This document shows, in pieces, positions 26,512-36,900 of a DNA stretch of 64,000 bases. Positions within the stretch are counted from its first letter, which is position 1, and every line of letters begins with the position of its first letter. The notes under the pieces are model-generated. The model saw only the letters and a program-made list of their open reading frames with translations, was not told the origin of the DNA and did no database searches. Where the stretch lies: contig CP136063.1 in NCBI GenBank assembly GCA_032622095.1, positions 70,843,980-70,907,979 on the forward strand. Direction: 5' to 3'. This DNA comes from Siphonodentalium dalli (Eukaryota; Mollusca; Scaphopoda; Gadilida; Siphonodentaliidae). The position numbers were made by a program, and so were the translations under genes.

Positions 26512-29401
26512 GGTACCGCTATACTTAAAGTAATTGACCACCTGTAACGCGGTGCCACCCCGTTAATACCGCGGTATCCCCCAATACCGCTGTACTGATA
26601 CCGCTTATTAACGCTTCAACACCGCGCATACCGCGGTGACACCACGATGCATGCGGTCATGGTTCGCGATTCTGCAGTGATTTTAACAGACAATTTGTGC
26701 GGAAAAAAAACGAAGGACACTGAATAAATCTTCATTTATTGTGGTTATTTGATTTACTTATTATTGAGGATGATGTATTTTTGCCAATAGTGATTTGTCC
26801 ATGTGTATAATATGTTTTTGCCAATAGTGATTTCTTTATGTGTCTGAGTCATCAAAAACTATCTCTTGAGTGGAATTTGTTTTTCTCGTCTCCGTATAAC
26901 AAATAGATATTGATAGATGGTAACGTCTTCCTTAGAAAATCCGATATATCCGACCTAATTTAGTTTTAACACTGGACCTTGTCGTTGAACTCTATAGGAT
27001 TTATTTTTATTGTATATTTGAAACCTCGTGCATGTATACATGTTGACCCATCAACGTATACATGCATATAGACAAAGGTCGATGATAAACCTACATGAGA
27101 ATGCATATCAGTTTTAGTTGCGATGCAGGGTACAGGTAGGTAATAATTATCTGAATGACCCAAATAATAGTGCGGGTGGGGAAACAACAATTCTTACCAT
27201 TATTCCCAACTTTTATAATGTCCAATGCAATTGGATTTATTTTGTGTGGTTTTTGTGTAGTCTACTTTTACAGACAAGCGGGGGGGGGGGGGGGGGTCGA
27301 ATATGGTTATTTATAAGTGAGGTAATCCTGATGATTATGACGACACATGCGCGTCCTCGTATAAAGACATGCGGGGTGGGAACAGTCTGTATGCATCTGC
27401 TACATGTACCGGTATTGTTTATTGCCGTAAAGTGAACATGGGAATTTGTCAAATGTGGACGCTTACAATTTGACATTTATAAGAAGCAAACAAAAACATA
27501 ACCACGTGGTTGAACACAATTTGACAATATGACCCACGATGACGTCATCAAGGGAACTTCCCCATCAAACGACTGACGTATTTAACTGTCGAATTATTCA
27601 ACATTTTGTTTAAACCTTTGGGTCAAGGGCTGAGTGGCGCAAATCGACAATGGGATCAAGTGATAACACTAATCGACTGAGAGGAACTAGTAATCATGAC
27701 GTGTATTGTCACTCAGGACAAATCATGAAGCTTGTGGATATATTAAATTGGATTAGTCATAACCCGGATGCTGGAATCACTGATTTTTTTGCCACTTTTT
27801 AGTCTGGAGAATAACCAGGGATTTACAGATTAGGATATAATCTATGGATAAACTCCCCGGGATAATCTATAAAAATCAGTGATTATTGTATGCATTAATT
27901 AATGTAATTATTATCTTATACACTCTACCAATTTTGTAAAAAAAAACAAGTTTTATGCAGGAAGCATCATGCAGGGTCGGTGAATTATTTTTTCATACAA
28001 ATAAAACAAAAATCGATAAGTTTCATTTAAATCTTACGAACATATTTAATTGTGCTATTTTTCTGAAAGGTGTTGCTTATTATATCCAAAGTTGAATTAA
28101 TCAGAATTCTATTGTCAACCATGCAGCAGATGGTGAATGCACTTAGGTTCAGAAATAACGTGACCTGTCATGAATCACCGCAGTAATTAAAAGCAAAATT
28201 TCGAACAAAATTGTCATGCACGATCACAACAAACACTAAATGATAAATACGTCACAAAAATGTCACGTGGGCTTGTTCTGAATGCGACAGGTCGTCATGG
28301 TAATCTTCAGCCCTGAGTGCAACACTAAGTATCACGCGGTGAACTTTACGCTACTTTGAAGTTACCGACATCGGCTGTCAAATTATAAACTCCACCCAAC
28401 GCCTGGTGTCCGGGCACTGAGGTGTCTTCCAATAAAGGCCATAAAATGAGGGATGAAGGAGAGGGCCTCTTGGCCCTTTCGACCATCCCGGAGTTAGCCC
28501 CTCCCCCCCAAATCACATACCTTAGTCTTCCAACACATACCTGCCCTTGAAATAATTTCACCACGCACCAAGTATGAATGTGTTATGACGGAATGTTTTT
28601 TTTATTTTTATTCGATAAGTAAGATGGACATTCTAAGGCAGCGATTGGCATTGGCACGAAGTCGTGGAAATCACACATCTGTGGAATTTAATGAGATCCT
28701 TAATTAAGGCTTGGAGACATATTGTTTTAACTTTCTGTGTGACAACCCAGCCAGCAGGAGTCGTCATTTAATTAATAGATATTATGGCAATGCCGTGAAT
28801 CATGCATCAAAAACACGAACATTGCACTCGCATTTATAAACAAATCATATTTCTCTTGCTATTCCACATAGTTCAAATCATTTTGAATTTATTCCGTATC
28901 CCCCGCTCCGATTTTCAGAAATAAACCGCGAATAAAGCATGTGATTGACTACCCTGCGATCATTTCCAGCTACGATTTTTACGTACACATGACTGCGATT
29001 ACGTCGCAATTAAGTGGAGGTTATCAAGGATACGCCACGATTTGGCATCTAAAATCAAACAGTGCTTGATATTATTTTTTTACTTACGACATTGTCGTCA
29101 GCTTGCGCAATCCAACTACCAGTTACTTCCTCGACGGAAATCTTTCCACTTACGATTGAATCGTTGTTGTCTGAACGTTCACTAAATACATCCCTTCAAA
29201 GAGTTCCGTGAAAATCACCACGGTATTCAAAAAATTTATCGCGGTGCCCGCTATAAGACCGCAGTATCCTTACCGCCCGATACCGTAACTCCACCACCGT
29301 GACTGTCTCGATACCGCTACCGCTTATTACCGGTATCACCGCGGTCATGACCGGGATATCACCCCGTTTTTCTGGTCAATTACTTTGAGAATAGCGGTAG
29401 C
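26512..29401. mobile_element. 2.9-kb inverted-repeat element with subterminal ACCGCGGT arrays (element G1)
   Basis: A 29-bp terminal inverted repeat (26512-26540 against 29373-29401, about 26 of 29 matching, core AAAGTAATTGACCA) bounds the element. Just inside each end lies a dense array of GCGGT and ACCGC words, including the palindrome ACCGCGGT (about 26545-26660 and 29215-29370). The interior is AT-rich with a run of 17 G at 27280-27296 and no recognisable protein, so it is probably non-autonomous. The superfamily is unclear. A second element with the same subterminal word but different ends is at 48361-50975. Confidence 0.75.
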
Positions 29402-29872
29402 ATAACACGATTTCTGGCCATTTTCACCATTTTGAGGGGGATACTGCATCCGCTGCACTATGGTGATTAATAAACAGCACATGAGTGCTTGGTTAAAAGA
29501 TAGAGAAATGATCAGAGCATAACCTTTTCGCAGGAATTGCCTCACAAGTTGAATTATCTCCCTTAGATTGACTTTGAAAAATATTAATTTTAACCATTTT
29601 TTGGCTGAAATTGATTGTCTTCGTTAACATAGCTAACGATGATAGAGCGCATGCCAGTTTATAACCATCTTGTGAGTCGATAGATAATCAAATATATTAA
29701 AAAAAGAAAAAAAATGTTATATCAATTTTTAAATTTTGTCTTCCAAGTGCAGACGACTGTTTTCAAGGGAGAGAAATCAAGATCTTTTCCGGTGGAGTAC
29801 TACCACACAGAGCTGGCCGACATCGAATTCCAAAAACATACATCAAATTCAGACATCTCATTTTGTATACTA
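29402..29872. other. Unassigned AT-rich stretch
   Basis: Nothing recognised apart from a short A-rich tract near 29700. Confidence 0.4.
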
Positions 29873-29995
29873 TGGTACCTTTATAAAATAATTAAACCAT
29901 CAAACCATTACTGCCAGGTATAACAGAGGCTAAACTGACAGTTATAGCTCTTATTTTGTAGACTTAAAATCATATTTTCAGCCCTCCTACAAGCC
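29873..29995 (+). repeat. Dispersed repeat R, copy 2
   Basis: Begins GGTACCTTTATAAAATAATT and matches 20569-20690 almost throughout, in the same orientation. It lies shortly before the pearl-like structure at 30130-30790 and may be that element's 5' part. Confidence 0.85.
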
Positions 29996-30207
29996 AAACA
30001 AATTGTACACACCAATGCCAAGCGGTACCCTAAACTATGATGCCACACGGCCCATTTTATACATATATGGGCATAGAAACAGGAACTTTAGGAAGGGGTC
30101 TGATTAATCAACTAGTGTTTGATTAGCTCTTGTCAACTAATGGACTCCTGAATATCCCAAACAATTTCAACACTAGATACAAGGGGTACGCATCCAAGAT
30201 GCTATGT

Positions 30208-30246
30208 CAAGTTTATTGGCAGTCGAAAAAGACTGCCAATAACTTG
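30208..30246. repeat. Long hairpin with 16-17-bp arms
   Basis: CAAGTTTATTGGCAGTC and GACTGCCAATAACTTG pair completely apart from one bulged T, around a loop GAAAAA. It lies just before the first core copy of the element at 30130-30790. Confidence 0.9.
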
Positions 30247-30720
30247 GCAATAAGGCCCACACAAGGCTCAAAATGTCGGACAAACCTGGTTTTCAAACTC
30301 GTCCGGATGAGTTATTGTTGCAAGAGACTCATACATGTATATCAAATATGGTTTGAATCAGTTAATATTTAATTGAGTTATCGCACTAACAGTGAAAAAC
30401 ATGCTAAAAATAGACAAAATAAGGTCCATAAATCCAGGGACAAAATTTGGACAAACCTGGTTTTCGAACTCGTCTGAGATATTGTTGCAAGAGACTCATA
30501 TATCAAATATAGTTATAATCAGTTAATATTTGATTGAGTTATCGAGCTAACAGGTGATTTAATTGCAAAAAAGTCATCAAAGATGGAGAACTGTTGTCAA
30601 AAAGTTTGGACGTGATCCATTTTCTACAGGCAGTAAATAGTTATTGGGAGCAACTCATATCCCAGAATGATTTTGAATCCATTCACAAATGTCAAAGTTA
30701 TAAGGCATTCTTTAGGTCCG

Positions 30721-30757
30721 CCCACCACCGCCCGCCCGCCCGCCCCGCCCACCCGCC
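30721..30757 (-). repeat. G-rich tract (minus strand)
   Basis: CCCGCC-type repeats on the plus strand give at least six runs of three or more G on the minus strand, a strong G-quadruplex motif by pattern. It lies between the Helentron stop codon and the core repeats. Confidence 0.75.
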
Positions 30758-30765
30758 GACCATAA

Positions 30766-30788
30766 GTCGAGTTTTTCAAAAACTCGAC
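30766..30788. repeat. Perfect terminal palindrome
   Basis: Arms GTCGAGTTTTT and AAAAACTCGAC around a single C, followed by TAAAAATAGC. Position and context match the terminal hairpins of Helitron-group elements. Confidence 0.9.
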
Positions 30789-30917
30789 TAAAAATAGCAA
30801 AAAAAGTATAGGGATCTTAATGTTGTTTTATACAGTTTTATATTGAATAAATTTGAAAATAATATAATATGTAATTGAAATATATACCTATAATTTTAAG
30901 GAATAATTAAATGAACT

Positions 30918-33900
30918 TCAACTTACAGTGGTGTTTACATCAATGGCAATTCCCTCGTGATAACTATAATATTCAGAGAGTCTGCTGCAAGATACAGAGA
31001 GTTCTCCTTTAAAGTAGACATGATCCAACAGAGTGCCGCCTTCTGTTGTAGGGAACTTGATAATTTGTTGAAAACCTTTGCTTTCAATGAGTGTACTTAG
31101 AGAAGAATTTTGTAAGTCATTCTGATTAAAGTCGCCTATCAGGAGCACATTTGTGTAATGTTCAGCTACTGCACAAATCTCATGTATTTTTGGCGTGAAC
31201 ACTTTTACCGCATATTGTGGAGGCCTGTATATTACAACCAAGAGTAAATCTAAATTGTAATTGTATGTGCAAATGTGTTCGAGATTGATGAGACCAATCT
31301 GAGTTCTGCGGAAGTCTGATTCATTGCTCACATAAACCCCAACACCACCATGTTCTTGTTTTTTCATTTTCTTAAAAAAATTTGTGGACTCGTCAAAACA
31401 TTCAGACCTGGCAGTGTGATGAAACTCATAATCATCTATATCATATCTCAAACTTCCTATATCGCTGGGGGCAAGCCACGTTTCAACGAGAGCTATACAG
31501 TCAGCAGTAAAAATTCTTTGATCTGCTTTAAGATCTTCAAAATGACATGATAAACCTTCAATATTGTGCAAAATGATTTTTAAACATTGGCCAGATGAGG
31601 TTTTCTCAGCTTCAATGAAATCTGGCATTCTATTGAGTGCTTTTGAGACTTTTTCATCACAATAGATCTTATCAGTGATTTCATGAGATTCACAATTTAT
31701 TATTGAAAGTCCTTCAAGTGATGTCACTCGACTCAATGCAACATAGGCCATACCAGGGGAGAATATATTTTTCAGTGAGATAACAGCCTTTTCCAGTGTA
31801 ATTCCTTGAGCCTTATGAATTGTACATGCATATGACAACGTCAATGGGAACTGTTTCCTCACAGTTACTTGGCTACTTCCAATGTGATGTTCATCTGGTA
31901 CAATTTCAATCGTTCGCATTTCGCCTTCTAGCCCAGAAAGTCTTTTCCTTCCAACTCTTTCATTGTCAAACCTGATATACACTCTTTTCATATCTATATC
32001 AACATTTTCAAAGTTTTTCAAATCTATCACAGTTCCAATAACGCCATTCACCAAACCATCATCAATATCTAGATTCTTCACCAACATGACTCTGCAGCCT
32101 TCAGCTAGGACAATGGAATGAGGCAAGTAGGTTTTCAACTGCTTTGAGGTACAGGGTCTGTTTAGTCTAACAGTAACTCCAGTTGCCTTATTTGTTTTGT
32201 AATCCTGAGCATCAATGGTGAAAAGATTACTGCAAACTTTCTGCAACATTTTTGTGTTGTGATCGCCGACCTCGGCTTTTGTGCTGGCTAATAGTAATGC
32301 TTCTCCAACTTCTCTATTTATACAACCAGACAACATATCAACATCCTGTGGCAACAGACGTTCAGCTCGATATTTGGTTCTACACCTGTTTAGCATGTAT
32401 GCAAAATCAGCATCATCTTTCTGTCTCATGATTTTGTCAAGAATGGCAATGGAGAAGCGTTTGTCCCAGAGTTTACGTCCAGGCACCCTTGAAAATAGTT
32501 TGTCTTCCTCTGAGACACAAACAGGTGGAATCTGATAGAAGTCACCTACTGCTATAACAGAAACTCCTCCAAAGCAGATTTTGTCATTTCCACAAGTTCT
32601 CTTTATCTGGTTCAATCTCTCGCTCACATAGTGCAGTAGATTATATTTGATCATAGAAATTTCATCTATTATCAATAGGAGAAGAGAGCTTAATTTACAC
32701 CTCATGGTATTCATAGTGTTTTCTTTTAGAGGCACACATCTTTCACCGAGAAATAATGGAATCGAGAATGCTGTATGTAGAGTTGTACCTCTAATGTTGA
32801 AGCTTGCACTACCAGTGGATGCTGTCAACAAAACAACAGTGTCATCTGGGTTGTTGGATATTTGGGATAGCAGCCGGTTCATTTCATAATACAGACATTT
32901 TATCAGAAGAGATTTTCCAGTGCCTGCTCCACCAGTTAAATGTAGAAAGAATTGTTCTGGATTTTTTCCGTGAATTTTATCAAGGCACCAGTTGCGTACT
33001 TTATGAAATATTTTGCTTTGTTGCTCATTCAGAGTTCTCATCAGTGGCAGAATTTCACTTTTATCATAGACATCATAATGTCTTTCATTCCTAGATTCAG
33101 ATGGAATATTGCCAAACTCATTTTTGCAATCAATATTTTCATCCTGTCCAACTGTTGATACTGGCATATTTGAATCATCCAATCTGTCTACTTCTGACTC
33201 AGGACACATATTAGCCCATGCATCTTCAGGATTGACTTTGTGGATAGAATCCTGGGCATTATCAATTGCACTAGCATTTGCCTCATAATGCTTTCTGTTG
33301 TCCTCCACTACAGATTTCACAGTGCAAATGTCATTCTCTGATCTAATGTTTCCAGACTCATAAAAGTCCATGTACAATTGAAATGGACTTGGCTTCAGTT
33401 GTTCTTTATTACGATGGGGCAGGTACAGTTGTAGCATGCTTTGGTAGAACTTCTCGCGTTCCTTTTCTAGTACAAATCTAGGATACTTTATGACAGCTGG
33501 ACTTGACTTTGTTCTCTTTTGAACATATCCAAGTTCATTCTGTAGTCGGAACACAGTTGCTGTTATTTTATCCTCAGCACAATTCTCAGCATTCTTGGGA
33601 AGTTGACTTTTACAGAGAACTCTATACTCTGAACAAAATCTAGCCAAACACATTGCCTTGAACTCAATCAGCAGTGGTCTTGCTTCATATCTCTCAGTGA
33701 TGTTAATCATCCAAACTCGTTCAGAGTCTTCGTTTATTTGATCCAGAGGAAGACTTATTCGGACAGGATTCTCCCCAAGAGGTATCCACACAACATTTCT
33801 TGAACATTCTTTAAGGGGCAGTTCACAAACTCTGAAGACACTTTCAATGGCCGACACATTTCGCTTGTTTAGGTATGTTGATCCAAGCTTTCTCATTGTT

Positions 33901-36900
33901 TTCTTAGCGGACAAATTCCCTTTCTCAGCTTCTTTTTTAGTCTGTTTCAAAAATGATCCCATTGTTTTCTCATTCTTTGAGATGTAGCTAATGATATACA
34001 CAACACAACTGTATGCATCCAATACATACTGAATGTCAAGATTGGCATTCCAGCATCTTGAGAGATATGCATTGTATTGATTAGTCCACATGTCTTTAGG
34101 TGATCTTTTGAGAACAACAGTATTGCGTGTAGACAATCGGCTCAAAGCTACTTCCAAGTCAGACTGGTCTACATTAGCCTTATCAAGTAGTTCCTTGCAA
34201 CTTGTTATCTCCTCATTCTTATCTAGCAGCAGTTTCCATAATGACTCAACTAATGTTTTTGCATTTTCCTTCTCGGTTTGATGTTCTTCAGTTTCCATAC
34301 TCTTCGCTCTAGCAATGAATGACTCCTCAGATGGTGGCCTGGGAAAATTAAACCTGCAGGTTGTTCCTCGTTTGCGACAAGATGTTGTGTGGTTCTTGCT
34401 ATGTTGTTGCACACTTTTAACTATGTCAAACAATTCTGGATCAGTTTCCTCATCTGGTGTAAGACAGGTTATGTATTTATCAATGAATGCAACCACAAGA
34501 GCATCATTGTCAACATCAAACTGAGGCGCATTATCGATCCAAATCACACAATGCCAATGCGGTCTAAACTTGTCAGAATTTTCTTCCCTGATGAAGAAAT
34601 CTTTAACTTTACCGATAGGTTCGGACTCTGACATAATCACCTTTTTGAAAAACTTGTGGAATCTATCTGAAAGCATTCTTGCAACAGTCACAGGATTTGA
34701 TTTCAGAATTTTGCACTTTTCATCCCAGTCCAGTTTTTCAAAAGTCCTTGTGTCATTCTGTTGAATCAAAATAGTTTTTATAATCTCAGGCCATCGGAAC
34801 TCAGCTGTAGAGAAACTTGTGAACCACGTTGGTATACCAACCATTCTTAACATAGCAAATAGATCTTTCTGGCAGTTTTCCCAGTATGCCGGACTACTTC
34901 TTATGGTCTTGAGAAATCTGTATGCCTGATCACTATTGAGTAGTTCGTCTCGCTTCTCCTTGTCTCTCAGATCACTACCAGTTATCTCTGATCCGTCACT
35001 TGACTTAGCATTAGATTTTCTACAAGCAATAGAAATCTGGGACAGTACCTGCTGAAGCTCAGATATATACTGACTGAAGAATATGTAATCTGTGTCCCTC
35101 GCAAACCTATTATCCACATGCATCAGTCTGTGCTTAAAATATTGTGCCAATGTTAACCGCACTTTTCGTTCACTCTTAAATGTATGCTGCCCTTCAGGAA
35201 ATTGTTTTGGAAATGCTTTACCTTCTATGTCCTCATCACCGAGCATGTACACTGGTTTGTTTCCTTCTGCTGGTGCAACATCAAATATCTCATCACTGTG
35301 GCTATCAAGTACAAATTGACCGATATCCTCTGGTTGCAGACATGAATCAACAGGAAATGCAGAGTCACGAGCACCATGTTCATTCTCAGAATCACTTGCA
35401 CTGTCTGATTTATCATCAGTAACATCCTGTTCCATGTCAGATTCAGAATCAGTCGAGTCTGAGCTTTGGTCATTGTCCATGTTTGCTTCATTCCATCGTT
35501 CATCAATTGTTATATCCTTGAAAAACTTGTTGTGCCTTTTAAGATAGGACAAAGCAGTGATAACCCTCTTTGTATTCACATATTCATATTCATAATAACC
35601 CTCATAGCACCTTTTCCGTTTCAATTTTACTCGAAGTAACGAACTTGTGTTTTCGGGCCTTGGCAAGACATCTGCAGTTTTACTCATATCAGTAGGGACA
35701 CAAACTACTGAACCTCGAATTCCTTCTTGTGAACCTCTGGGTAATTTAACAATCTTTTTGAAGGGGAGTAGTGGTGCTAGGAGGTGGCATTCTAGTCGGT
35801 TGATATTTGCGATCTCTTCAGGTATTGGATCAAGTTCCATGTTATTAACAAAAGAACCAGAGGGAATCTTTCCTTGCTGAATTTTGCGATGACAAGTATA
35901 GCAGATCCAGAGTTTGCTGCATGGTCTCTCAAGAAACTGACAATTATTAGGGCATTCATCTGAGCATTCATGCAAATACTTCTTTGTGATGCACTTCTTA
36001 GCAATAGCATCAACATTGGAACCTTTTAGACTATAGTTATCTAAATTACATCTCGTCACCTGGTTTTGAAACAAAACACGGTTGCAGCTGGCACATACAT
36101 ACTCAGGTCCATGTGCAGTTTCCTCCCTGAAGGATTTTATTACATTGTCTATTATTGACAGGTGTTTTATCCTCTTTACCATTTGACATTTTTTGGCAAG
36201 TAGTAGGTTTTTTCGATATGCACTAGATATTCTGTACTTCCTTTTGATGCTGTTAATGAGATTATTCCTGAACTGAGAATTGTTTGTATACTTGGCTTTG
36301 GAATAACTCATAAGTTTCTTTCTGTACTCACTCTGTGTGGCATACTTGGCTTTGAAATAACTGATCTTTTTCTTTCTGAACTCACTCTGTGTGGCATACT
36401 TGGCTTTGGAATAACTCCTAAGTTTCTTTCTGAACTCACTCTGTGTGGCATACTTGGCTTTGGAATAACTCTTAAGTTTCTTTCTGAACTCACTCTGTGT
36501 GGCATACTTGGCTTTGGAATAACTCTTAAGTTTCATTCTTAACTCACTCTGTGTGGCATACTTGGCTTTGGAATAACTGATCTTTTTCTTTCTTAACTCA
36601 CTGTTGGTGGCATACTTGGTAGCAGAACGTGTCTTCACATCAGATCTAAATTGTTCCTGATTTTTGTACTTATCTTTTGAATCCATGCATGCCCTGAGTC
36701 TGAATTCCTTGTTACTTTGATATTTATGTACAGACTTGGCTTTCTTTTCCAGTTTCAATGCTTTGTTAGTAGCATAGTTCTGTTGTCCCCTTTCATTCTT
36801 AGCTGTTTTGTGAGAAGCCTGGTATAAAGACACATATTCATTGCGACTTCCTGTTTTATTTTGATTTTTCACATTTTGCCTCTTATAGGAAACAGACCAT

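Larger units (their letters stand above)
30130..30790 (+). mobile_element. Pearl-like / Helentron-associated element with two core units
   Basis: Two diverged core copies (about 30278-30395 and 30451-30555) share GGACAAACCTGGTTTTC and GTTGCAAGAGACTCAT. They are followed by a CCGCCCGC-rich microsatellite (30721-30757), a perfect palindrome (30766-30788) and TAAAAA. This is the same order (core units, microsatellite, hairpin, A-run) as the other pearl-like elements in the window. It lies about 130 bp beyond the stop codon of the Helentron gene, so it could instead be part of that transposon's own end. Confidence 0.65.

Noticed and set aside
35225-35506. Opposite-strand and alternative-frame open frames inside 30918-39050
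   Set aside because: Shadows of the long Helentron gene; none carries a recognised motif.
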